Both the position numbers and the translations under genes were made by a program. Below are positions 17,234 through 24,678 of a DNA stretch of 61,915 bases, one piece after another (the first letter of the stretch is position 1; each line of letters starts with the position of its first letter). The notes under the pieces were generated by a model that had not been told where the DNA came from, made no database searches, and saw nothing but the letters and a program-made list of their open reading frames with translations. The DNA is taken from the NCBI GenBank assembly GCA_017478725.1, contig JAFVDD010000018.1, forward strand, positions 1 through 61,915. Reading direction: 5' to 3'. The stretch comes from Paludibacteraceae bacterium (GTDB taxonomy: Bacteria > Bacteroidota > Bacteroidia > Bacteroidales > Paludibacteraceae).

Positions 17234-20200
17234 TTAGAACGAGATTTCCACACCACCTTGGAAAGTACGGCCCACAGGATAGTTCTCTGTGTACATACCG
17301 GCGAGCCTGCCGGAACCGCCCTCAAGTGTGATTTCCGGATCCATACCGGAGAACTTGCTAAAGGTCAAAATATTGTCCGCGCTGAAATAGATGCGGCATT
17401 TGGTCATGTGGGCTTTCTTGATCATCTGAATCGGGAAGTCATAACCGAGCGTGAGGTTCTTGATACGGAAGTAAGAACCATCCTCCAAGTAACGGGACGA
17501 GATAGAGTTAGCCGACTTGTTTCCGTTGAGTTGTGCTTTGGGGTGAGTAGCGTTATCACCGGCTTTGGTCCAACGGCTCCATCCCAGCGAAGAGTTCTCA
17601 ATCGAAAGTTGGTTGTAGCCCAGATAAGCACCATCGGCATCATACGCCTGACGGGTGTAGTTGTATATCTGATTGCCGAACATGAAATTGGTATTAAGAT
17701 GGAGGAAGATACCATTCCAACTGACTTGCGTATTGAGACCACCGGAGAAGAGCGGTGTAGCCTTTCCTACAGCATGCTCATACGTAGCGTTGTAATCATT
17801 CGTAGTAGTCTTGTTACCTGCTCCATCCAATACATAGTTGCCATTTGCATCCACTACGTACCATAGCGGGTCACCGTTAGCCGGATCTACACCAGCCCAC
17901 TCTTTCATATACCACGTATAGATATCCTGTCCTTCTGCCACTTGTTGGTGAACAGAAGACTCAATCTGCAGGAACGGAGTGTGGTTGGGGAGGCTGACTA
18001 CGCGGTTCTGGTTGAAACCGATGTTAAAGCCGAGATCCCAGCGCCATTTGTTCATATTGATAATATTGGCATCAATGCTATACTCGATACCGCGGTTGCG
18101 TACGGCACCAATGTTCTTCGTTACCTCATAGAAACCTGTGGAAGGAGCAACGGGCACATTAAGCAGCAGACCTGTGTTATCGGTTTGATAAAGGTCAATA
18201 GACATATTAATACGGTCAATGAATGCCAAATCAACACCTACTGCTGCCATGTTGGCGGTCTCCCAGTGAAGTTCAGGGTTAGCCAGACGACTCGGACTAC
18301 CAGCCACGTTGGTCTGATAGAGTTTGTTCAGCGCGTAGGTAGAGAGGTACTTGTAAGCAGGGATATTGTTGTTACCCGTGATACCATACGAAGCGCGCAG
18401 TTTGAGGAAAGTGACGATATCCTGCTCACGCATAAAGTCCTCGTTGGAGATGAGCCAGGAAGCAGCGACCGAGGGGAAATAACCCACACGGTGGTTCGGT
18501 GCGAAGATAGAACTTGCCTCAGCACGGAAGGTGGCTGTAATGAAATAGCGTTTGTTCCAGTCGTAGCTGGCTTGGATGAATGCCGCCCAACTCTTGCCCG
18601 GCATAATATAACCGCCATTGGCCAACGGGGAAGATGAGTTGAGCGCATCTACGCCGTTAGGCATTCCCACGCCGGAAGCGGATGTATATTCTGTCCGCCA
18701 AAGGCCGTACTCGAATCCTGCCATGGCATTGAAACTATGCTTATCCCATTGATAGCCTCCTTTGAGGATATTGGTTGTTCCAAAACTTTTGCTGAGACCT
18801 ACGCTCTTGCCTATATAGCCGTTGGGATACGATGTATCATAAACACGCGGGTCTATATAGTCTGTTGAGAGCCAGTGGCCGGCGCCAAAGGTGTTGGTAG
18901 TAGTAAAATGCAACCAATCGGTGAAATGTACATTGAGTTGAAGTACACCCGAGAAGTCGAAATTATCACCCTTAGCATAGTTGTATTCCGAAGAATGGAG
19001 CGAGTTCCATGTCTCCTGGCTCCACCATTTGCCTCCGTTGTCAGGACGTGCACCTTTCTCAATACGTATATATTCGTTGGTAACGTTGCCGTTAGCGTCG
19101 TACACATACGGGCAGTCCCAAGGCATCTTGCCATAAGCATCCGCCATCATGGTCCATGTAGCGGGATAATCTACGGACGATTTGCTGAAATCAACCTTCA
19201 CATTCATATCGAGCCACTTGGTAATATCGGCTTTGAGCGAAGCATGACCGCTGACTTTCTGCATACCGGTGGATTTGAAAGTACCTTGCTCGCCGAAATA
19301 GTCGAGCGAGACGTAGTAGCCTACATGCTCCGAGCCGCCGTGAACAGCTACGTTGTAGTTTTGTACCACACCTATGTGGAAGAACTCGTTTTGCCAGTTG
19401 TAATCGGACAGTTCGTTGAGTTTCGGATAAATAGCCAAGAACGCGCCTGCGCTATACAAAGACTTATGGTAGTTGTACAACTCACGCGAGTCCATCATCC
19501 TATAGTTGCCGTAGAGTGCCTGCTTGGCACCGGCGGTAGCACGGAGATCCACATGCACTTTGTCGCCTTTCTTATCGGACTTGGTAGTCACTACAATGAC
19601 ACCACCGGCAGCAGCGGCACCGTAGATACCCGTAGAACCGGCATCCTTGAGGACGGAGATGGTCTCCACATCATTGGGGTTGAACGTACCGCCCATGACA
19701 CCATCTACTACGTAAACAGGGTCACTTCCTGCAGTGATTGAGCCCGTACCGCGGATACGGATCTGAGCCGCATCGCCCGGCTGGCCACTGGCGTTGGTAA
19801 CCGTCAAACCGGCTACTTTACCTTGCAGCATGTTTCCGATATCACTGGTGGTGACGTCGGTCAGTTGCTCAGCACTCACTGTTACTACCGCCGAAGAAAG
19901 TTCGGCTTTCTTGACAGCCGAATAACCCAGCGACACTACTTCCTGCAGCTGCAGGGCGTCGGACTCCATGATAATCTGCATCTCGTCCACGGCGCGGATC
20001 TCGATGGTCTTGTAGCCCAGGTAGGACAATTGCAGGGTAGCTTTGTCCGGCACTGTCAGTTCGAAGTTACCGTCAAAATCCGTAACGGTACCTACCGTCG
20101 TACCCTGTACCAGCACACTCACGCCAATCATCGGTTCCGAGTTGTCGGCGTCGATTACCTTACCCCTCACATGGATGTCGGCGGCTGCCGATACCACGAT

Positions 20201-20236
20201 CAGTAGGCTGAAAAAGATTGTTTGTAATCGTTTCAT
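17234..20236 (-). CDS. SusC/RagA-type TonB-dependent outer-membrane transporter
   Basis: 1,000 residues. After the signal peptide, a carboxypeptidase-regulatory-like beta-sandwich (~22-90: VRGKVIDADNSEPMIGVSVL ... DFDGNFELTV), the conserved linker LQEVVSLGYSAVKKAELSSA, a plug (~115-225: IGNMLQGKVAGLTVTNASGQ, IRIRGTGSITAGSDPVYVVD, ISVLKDAGSTGIYGAAAAGG) and a large beta-barrel ending in an aromatic residue (GGVEISF). It imports oligosaccharides with SusD using TonB energy. The gap upstream to the GH36 gene is 62 nt and filled by a TTCTAG word repeat. Members of this size usually handle neutral or host glycans, but substrate cannot be assigned from sequence. Confidence 0.96.
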   Translation of the reverse strand: MKRLQTIFFSLLIVVSAAADIHVRGKVIDADNSEPMIGVSVLVQGTTVGTVTDFDGNFELTVPDKATLQLSYLGYKTIEIRAVDEMQIIMESDALQLQEVVSLGYSAVKKAELSSAVVTVSAEQLTDVTTSDIGNMLQGKVAGLTVTNASGQPGDAAQIRIRGTGSITAGSDPVYVVDGVMGGTFNPNDVETISVLKDAGSTGIYGAAAAGGVIVVTTKSDKKGDKVHVDLRATAGAKQALYGNYRMMDSRELYNYHKSLYSAGAFLAIYPKLNELSDYNWQNEFFHIGVVQNYNVAVHGGSEHVGYYVSLDYFGEQGTFKSTGMQKVSGHASLKADITKWLDMNVKVDFSKSSVDYPATWTMMADAYGKMPWDCPYVYDANGNVTNEYIRIEKGARPDNGGKWWSQETWNSLHSSEYNYAKGDNFDFSGVLQLNVHFTDWLHFTTTNTFGAGHWLSTDYIDPRVYDTSYPNGYIGKSVGLSKSFGTTNILKGGYQWDKHSFNAMAGFEYGLWRTEYTSASGVGMPNGVDALNSSSPLANGGYIMPGKSWAAFIQASYDWNKRYFITATFRAEASSIFAPNHRVGYFPSVAASWLISNEDFMREQDIVTFLKLRASYGITGNNNIPAYKYLSTYALNKLYQTNVAGSPSRLANPELHWETANMAAVGVDLAFIDRINMSIDLYQTDNTGLLLNVPVAPSTGFYEVTKNIGAVRNRGIEYSIDANIINMNKWRWDLGFNIGFNQNRVVSLPNHTPFLQIESSVHQQVAEGQDIYTWYMKEWAGVDPANGDPLWYVVDANGNYVLDGAGNKTTTNDYNATYEHAVGKATPLFSGGLNTQVSWNGIFLHLNTNFMFGNQIYNYTRQAYDADGAYLGYNQLSIENSSLGWSRWTKAGDNATHPKAQLNGNKSANSISSRYLEDGSYFRIKNLTLGYDFPIQMIKKAHMTKCRIYFSADNILTFSKFSGMDPEITLEGGSGRLAGMYTENYPVGRTFQGGVEISF

Positions 20237-20260
20237 GTTATTTGTTTTTTGGTTAATTAT

Positions 20261-20306
20261 AGTTTTCTAACTTTCTAGCATTCTAGTTTTCTAGTCTTCT
20301 AGTTTT
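20261..20306. repeat. TTCTAG word repeat between the GH36 and SusC genes
   Basis: About five degenerate copies of TTTTCTAG/TTTCTAGC/TTCTAGTC in tandem. It runs into the GH36 stop region, so the final LTEN residues are part of it. Confidence 0.75.
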
Positions 20307-22203
20307 CGGTTAGTTTCAGCAGATAGTTGCGCTCGAAGGCTGCATTGATCTGCGGGCAGTTGCCGTTCACCTCAAACTCCCGCGGCTCGTCGGCAGTGTA
20401 TTCCACGGCCGTGTATATCTTGCCCTTCTCCAGTCCGCGGAGCTCAATCGTGCCCTCAAACGGCTTCTCGTCCGAATAGAAAGCATAATACAATGCACCC
20501 TTTGAACATTCGCCGTTCGCCTCTTCGCCATTCGTCTTTATCACGTGTGCCTCGGGATAATCATAGCCCCATGTGTAGAGATTCAGATACTCGCCGCGCG
20601 CCAGATTGTTCTCCTTGTATATCTTCATCCATTTGCGGATCAGTTGCTCCTTCTCGGGCGTAAGCAGGTAGGATTGATCCGGATTATACGGGTTGTCCTT
20701 GGGATAGGTGAACTTGGTACCAATCACCGAGCCGGTGCCTATCTGCGAAGCGAAATCATCGCCTCCGTCGGTCAGCTCCACATGGTCGCCGTAATAAGCG
20801 AGAGCGGGTGCCATAGCCGCATAGGCTTTGCGTTTCATCCGCACCTGACGCGAACTGGTAGGGTCGGAAGCCACAGCCTGGTTGATATTCGGCAGGATGA
20901 AATAATTCACTGCGCAGCCGCAGGGGCAGACCTGAATGACAGCGTGAGGCTTGTAGCTACGCGCTTCCGCCAGCACTTTGCCGAAATAGCCCGGCATCTG
21001 CTCCGGTGCGTCCCAAGGGCTCTCCAGTTGCGAAGCCTCGTTGTAGTCCGGCAGACAGCAGTTCAGGTGCTGACCGTCGATCTTCAGGCCGTCAAAGCCC
21101 CAGGTCTGCATAAACATTTTCAATAAGTCTCGGGTATAGGTATCGGTAATAGGATTGACGGGGGAGAGGTACCAGCTGTCCCACCATGTGATATATTCGC
21201 GTGCCCACTCTTCGGTGCGGAGCAGCATCTCCGGATGTTCGCGCACGAGTCTGGTATCGGGGTCGGCAGCCAGCGGTGCCCACCATAGTTTGGCTTTCAT
21301 GCCGCGGCGGTGTACCTCGTCGGTCATACGGCGCATATCCCTGTCGCCGCCCGGGAAACGGCTGTTGGTCTGCCAGTCGCCTTCGGCTATCTGGTAGCCG
21401 TCGTCGATGTCCACCCATTTGAAGCCTAACTCTGCTACTTTGTCCAGCGTGCCGATCACCTCGTCAATGGTGAACAAACGGTGATAACCCCATGCGCACC
21501 ACACAGGCTCAAACGCCTCCGGCTCCGAGGGCTGCATCTGCACGCCGAGGTGCGCCTGCATGTAGTCGGAGAACACCCTGAGTGCATTGAAATAATCGCC
21601 TTTGTGGGTATAGCGGAATGCCCTGAAGCAGGTGAGTGTATCGCCTTGCTGCAGCACTACCGGTTCCGGCAGGTTGTAGCGCAGCGCCATCGTCACATGT
21701 TTGCTGTCGTACTGCCATTCTACCGGCATGCTGATCATACGCAGCACCGGCTCCAGCAGACCGATAGCCACGCCGCCGTCCCGCTGCCACAGATCCACCA
21801 CGGGGATGCCGCCGCCGTAGTCGCAGTTGTTCATACCCAGGTAGTTGTCTTTGGCAAAGCCGCGTGTCACAGGCAGCACCCAGTCCATGCGTGCGGCGGT
21901 AGAACTCGGCTGGAGCGACCATACCACGCTGTCCTGCGCCTCCACTTCGGTGCGGCAGAGCTCATAACCTTTCACCGTCACGGGCTGGCCGTGGTTGATA
22001 AACCGGGTCTCAATCAACTCCAGCCCCGGCACGCCTTCCACAGGTGTCACGGTCTGCAGTTTGCTTACTATGAATCCGCTATGATGGTACGGAAACTGCT
22101 GAATATCCGCCTCGGCACATATCAGCCGCTCGTTCTGCGGACGAGTAGCGCACCCTGTCAACAGCAAGATGAGACTCAATGCTATGTATGATGATTTTTT
22201 CAT
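20299..22203 (-). CDS. GH36-like (clan GH-D) alpha-galactosidase or alpha-N-acetylgalactosaminidase lipoprotein
   Basis: 634 residues. Lipoprotein signal ending LLLTGC; N-terminal beta-sandwich (~30-225); TIM barrel (~230-530) with WVDIDDGYQIAEGDWQ, GMKAKLWWAPLAADPDTRL and nucleophile Asp in GFDGLKIDGQ. VCPCGCAVN and the candidate acid/base Asp in ASDPTSSR follow; a C-terminal beta-domain closes the protein. Clan GH-D enzymes retain configuration and cleave terminal alpha-galactose or alpha-GalNAc. The amino-sugar catabolic genes nearby make alpha-GalNAc an attractive substrate, but this is an inference. A word repeat (20504..20536) is read in frame as TNGEEANGECSKG in the C-terminal domain. 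It lies between the amidohydrolase and susC genes of the same operon. Confidence 0.82.
   Translation of the reverse strand: MKKSSYIALSLILLLTGCATRPQNERLICAEADIQQFPYHHSGFIVSKLQTVTPVEGVPGLELIETRFINHGQPVTVKGYELCRTEVEAQDSVVWSLQPSSTAARMDWVLPVTRGFAKDNYLGMNNCDYGGGIPVVDLWQRDGGVAIGLLEPVLRMISMPVEWQYDSKHVTMALRYNLPEPVVLQQGDTLTCFRAFRYTHKGDYFNALRVFSDYMQAHLGVQMQPSEPEAFEPVWCAWGYHRLFTIDEVIGTLDKVAELGFKWVDIDDGYQIAEGDWQTNSRFPGGDRDMRRMTDEVHRRGMKAKLWWAPLAADPDTRLVREHPEMLLRTEEWAREYITWWDSWYLSPVNPITDTYTRDLLKMFMQTWGFDGLKIDGQHLNCCLPDYNEASQLESPWDAPEQMPGYFGKVLAEARSYKPHAVIQVCPCGCAVNYFILPNINQAVASDPTSSRQVRMKRKAYAAMAPALAYYGDHVELTDGGDDFASQIGTGSVIGTKFTYPKDNPYNPDQSYLLTPEKEQLIRKWMKIYKENNLARGEYLNLYTWGYDYPEAHVIKTNGEEANGECSKGALYYAFYSDEKPFEGTIELRGLEKGKIYTAVEYTADEPREFEVNGNCPQINAAFERNYLLKLTEN
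20504..20536. repeat. ATTCGCCGTTCGCC/TTCGCCATTCG repeat inside the GH36 gene
   Basis: Three or four copies of TTCGCC[A/G]TTCG-type words. Reverse-complement words (GGCGAATGGACGAATGG) occur at 39599..39650, 40796..40827 and 31687..31725. Confidence 0.6.
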
Positions 22204-22209
22204 AATTGT

Positions 22210-22261
22210 GGAGTTCTGGAGTTCTGGATTACCGGAATTCCGGATTACCGGAGTTCCGGGA
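22210..22261. repeat. GGAGTTCYGGA/TTACCGGA word repeat between the amidohydrolase and GH36 genes
   Basis: Six degenerate copies of [G/A]TTCCGGA-like words fill almost the whole gap. The same words occur in frame in ftsK (46541..46605) and in the gap at 44088..44106. Confidence 0.8.
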
Positions 22262-22266
22262 GGCGA

Positions 22267-23364
22267 TTATTTATATTCCTTTAGGATACGTGCGGCGTTG
22301 TCATGATAGATTTTCTTCAGCACCTTGTCCGGCAGATTGAATCCGCTGAGCGCCCAATGGTAGTTGTATTCGGGCACATAGAAATGCTCGTCGTTGGTCT
22401 CCAGCACACGGAAAATATTCTGATACATCGAAGCCTCCATGCCGTTGTCGGTGCCGAACAGTACGCGGTCCTGATACTTGATTAAGAACTCACGCGTAGC
22501 GCGCGGCGTGTGCGCGGACTCAGCTACGCGGGCGGCGATGTCGATATACATATTCGGGTATTTGTCCAGCATGGCGCCCAGCTGCGGGAGGTCGTGGTTC
22601 ATATTCAGGTAGTGGCAGGCAATGAAGATGGTATTGGGGTTCTCGCGCACGGCGTTCTCAAACGATTGTACCAATCCCCAGTAGCCCAGACAACCGGTGC
22701 TGTCCACATGCCATACGCCGGCATTGGGCAGACCGTCGTTGCTTGCATCCATCGGCAGGTACATCCAGTAAGGCTCGGCTATATGGATGCTGACCGGCAT
22801 TTTCAGTTCCGCACATTTGGCAAGAAGCGGACGGATACGCGGGTCGTCGATATGTATATCCTTGCCTTCCACCGGACGGGCGTAGAGATCGCCCTCACCC
22901 TTGTCGCCCAACTCGCCTACACCTACGGCACCCATCTCGTGGTAGCGTGCCAGGGTTTCGCAGGCATGCTGAATACCGGCTTCGCTCATGTCGCTGTAAT
23001 CGAAGCAGCACCAGAGGCGGAAACGCTCTTTGTAGGGCGCATAGGCGGCTACGACCTCCTCAAAAGGACGTCCTATCCACGAACAATGCATCACAGCCGT
23101 GTGCTCTACGCCTACCGCGTCCATCACCTTCACCCACTCCGCTATCTCTTCGTCAGACGAAGCGTAGTCATGCGAGTGCATATCAATAATCGGGAATTTG
23201 GCACGCTCTACAAACGTCTCAGGAATATTGTTCACCACCTGAGGATGAAAGTCCTGCAGCAGGATGGTGTCCACCGGCGATGTTACAGCTGATTCCTCTG
23301 ACTGCGGCGCCCCACATGAGGCAAGCAGAGCTACACAAATGACTGAAAAGTAGAATTTTTTCAT
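22267..23364 (-). CDS. Amidohydrolase-family (amidohydrolase 2) metal-dependent hydrolase, lipoprotein
   Basis: 365 residues from the ATG at 23364, where a lipoprotein signal MKKFYFSVICVALLASC begins; longer in-frame starts add sequence with no signal character. TIM-barrel metal ligands can be placed: HxH in IIDMHSHDY, His in PVSIHIAEPYW, His in FIACHYLN and Asp in VLFGTDNG. Members of PF04909 cleave C-N, C-C or lactone bonds in small ring compounds; the substrate here is unknown. It is the first gene of the GH36-SusCD operon and diverges from the DeoR regulator, with a palindromic operator between them. An exported amidohydrolase in a glycan locus is unusual. Confidence 0.8.
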   Translation of the reverse strand: MKKFYFSVICVALLASCGAPQSEESAVTSPVDTILLQDFHPQVVNNIPETFVERAKFPIIDMHSHDYASSDEEIAEWVKVMDAVGVEHTAVMHCSWIGRPFEEVVAAYAPYKERFRLWCCFDYSDMSEAGIQHACETLARYHEMGAVGVGELGDKGEGDLYARPVEGKDIHIDDPRIRPLLAKCAELKMPVSIHIAEPYWMYLPMDASNDGLPNAGVWHVDSTGCLGYWGLVQSFENAVRENPNTIFIACHYLNMNHDLPQLGAMLDKYPNMYIDIAARVAESAHTPRATREFLIKYQDRVLFGTDNGMEASMYQNIFRVLETNDEHFYVPEYNYHWALSGFNLPDKVLKKIYHDNAARILKEYK

Positions 23365-23537
23365 AGTATATCGGATATTTGTTCTATTTCGCGCATTAGA
23401 TTTCACCGCAAAATTACAACTTTTTTTCAAAACATCGGGGTAGTATCTATCATGCTTTATAACATAAATCTCCGCCCTTAAACTCATCATGCACATTTTC
23501 AGATATTTACGAAATATTCGTACCCTAAAAAAGTCCT

Positions 23538-23553
23538 TTCGAAACGTTTCGAA
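23538..23553. promoter_or_regulatory. Perfect 16-bp palindromic operator TTCGAAACGTTTCGAA
   Basis: Perfect dyad with central CG. Near-identical sites are at 39004..39019 (one mismatch) and 43067..43082 (two mismatches), each upstream of another unit of this locus. It lies ~50 nt upstream of the regulator's -7 box and ~125 nt upstream of the amidohydrolase -7 box. Confidence 0.7.
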
Positions 23554-23575
23554 TATTAGTAATGAAATATTTTAC

Positions 23576-23606
23576 TTGCGTAATTCAAAAAAAAGCAGTA
23601 CCTTTG
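23576..23606 (+). promoter_or_regulatory. Promoter of the DeoR-family regulator
   Basis: TTG at 23576..23578 and TACCTTTG at 23599..23606 with 20 nt between. The start codon is ~150 nt downstream, so the leader is long. Confidence 0.7.
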
Positions 23607-23612
23607 TCGTCG

Positions 23613-23738
23613 GAAACGGCTCGTCTAAGTGATTTCGCACAAAGCGAAATGAAGCGACTCGCATTTCCTCCTCCCCCCACCGGACGCTGTTTGCATCCGG
23701 CGGGGACCCCAAAAAAGAAAGAGAAACGGCTCGTCTAA
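23613..23738. repeat. Leader element: 16-bp direct repeats enclosing a GGGGTCCCC hairpin
   Basis: GAAACGGCTCGTCTAA occurs exactly at 23613..23628 and 23723..23738. Between them, read on the minus strand, GGGGTCCCC (23702..23710) is followed by the hairpin CCGGATGC-AAACA-GCGTCCGG (23673..23705) and preceded by a pyrimidine tract. It matches the element in the amylase leader and those at 59311 and 56181. Confidence 0.75.
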
Positions 23739-23755
23739 TATCATCTATCTACTAT

Positions 23756-24532
23756 ATGAATCCTTCATCCGCCAAGGAGCGCAGGGCGCTCATCATCCGA
23801 ATGCTTGAGAAAAAAGAGGAAGTGCTGGTCAGCGAACTCAGCCGCGAAACGGGAATCTCCGAAGTAACCATCCGCAAGGATCTGACGATTCTGCAGAACC
23901 GCAACCTGCTTGTCCGCACCAGAGGCGGCGCCATGCGCAAGCCGATAGAGAACCTCAATGCCGATGTGGCTATCGCCAAGAAAAAGATGTTCAACTTCAA
24001 GGAGAAGGAGCGTATAGGCGAGGAGGCTTCCAAACTCATCAAAGACGGTGATTTCATTATGCTTGACTCCGGCACCACCACTCTGGAGGTGGCGCGTCAT
24101 CTGCATAAGTTCCACAATCTGCACATCATCACCAACGCCATGAACATCGCCACCGAGCTGATGAACTACAAGCGGTTTGATGTGATGCTGTTAGGCGGCA
24201 ACGTGCGCGTCAACAGCCATTCGACGGTAGGTCCGCTCGCGCTCTCCACGCTCCGTAATTTCAACGGCTACAAACTGTTCCTCGGCGTAGATTCGTTCAA
24301 TATAGAGAACGGCGTCTCCACGCCCGAACTGGAAGAGGCATTGCTCAACCAGATCATGATCCAGCAGGCAGGCAAAGTGATTGCCGTATTTGATTCCTCC
24401 AAATTCAACAAACGCAGTTTTGTACACATCGCCGATGCGGGCGAACTGGATTGCATTGTGACCGACACGGCTATCCCTGCCGGCATGGCATCCAAACTGA
24501 GGTCACTCGGCATTGAGGTGCGGATTGTGTGA
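23756..24532 (+). CDS. DeoR-family transcriptional regulator
   Basis: 258 residues, full family length. N-terminal winged helix-turn-helix (~5-60: RRALIIRMLEKKEEVLVSEL, ETGISEVTIRKDLTILQ, RTRGGAM), then the DeoR C-terminal sensor related to sugar-phosphate isomerases (~75-250: IGEEASKLIKDGDFIMLDSG, TTTLEVARHL, ITNAMNIATEL, LLGGNVR, LGVDSFNIENGVSTP, VFDSSKFNKRSFVHIA). Such regulators are usually repressors released by a phosphosugar. Its position beside AgaS/GatZ/PfkB genes fits an AgaR-like role sensing a galactosamine or tagatose phosphate. It is the only complete protein gene on the plus strand here and lies between the two large minus-strand operons. Confidence 0.92.
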   Translation: MNPSSAKERRALIIRMLEKKEEVLVSELSRETGISEVTIRKDLTILQNRNLLVRTRGGAMRKPIENLNADVAIAKKKMFNFKEKERIGEEASKLIKDGDFIMLDSGTTTLEVARHLHKFHNLHIITNAMNIATELMNYKRFDVMLLGGNVRVNSHSTVGPLALSTLRNFNGYKLFLGVDSFNIENGVSTPELEEALLNQIMIQQAGKVIAVFDSSKFNKRSFVHIADAGELDCIVTDTAIPAGMASKLRSLGIEVRIV

Positions 24533-24588
24533 ACGCAGTAAGGCGCGTTTGACAGTTTATACGTCCTTTGGACGGTTTGAAAGTTTAT

Positions 24589-24626
24589 ATCAAAGAGAGT
24601 GTGCCGAATAGCACACTCTCTTTGAT
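24589..24626. terminator. Bidirectional hairpin between convergent deoR-type and beta-helix genes
   Basis: Perfect 16-bp stem ATCAAAGAGAGTGTGC/GCACACTCTCTTTGAT with six-base loop. It sits in the 146-nt gap between two converging genes. Confidence 0.85.
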
Positions 24627-24629
24627 AAG

Positions 24630-24672
24630 GACGTTATGACGTCATATCGTCATGGCGTCATGGCGACATATC
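24630..24672. repeat. GTCATATCGTCATGGCGTCATGGCG word repeat
   Basis: Four or five copies of a 9-bp word TCGTCATGG/GCGTCATGG. It belongs to the family also seen at 29935..29964, 56115..56176, 57201..57228 and 57988..58080, and inside the DUF3575 gene. Confidence 0.75.
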
Positions 24673-24678
24673 GAACGG

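Larger units (their letters stand above)
23365..23755. promoter_or_regulatory. Divergent regulatory region between the amidohydrolase operon and the DeoR gene
   Basis: 391 gene-free nt. From left: a minus-strand TAATTTTG box (23409..23416) for the amidohydrolase; an inverted repeat TACGAA-ATA-TTCGTA (23508..23522); the perfect palindrome TTCGAAACGTTTCGAA (23538..23553); and the plus-strand promoter of the regulator. Its leader holds a hairpin ATTTCGC/GCGAAAT (~23632..23650) and a GC-rich hairpin element enclosed by 16-bp direct repeats. Confidence 0.7.

Noticed and set aside
23756-24532. Frameshift or early stop in the regulator
   Set aside because: The frame is complete from helix-turn-helix to the sensor-domain end at normal family length.
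24630-24672. CRP-like or other operator in the TCATGGCGTCATGGCG stretch
   Set aside because: The same words recur in many gaps regardless of flanking gene function, and here they lie between converging gene ends.
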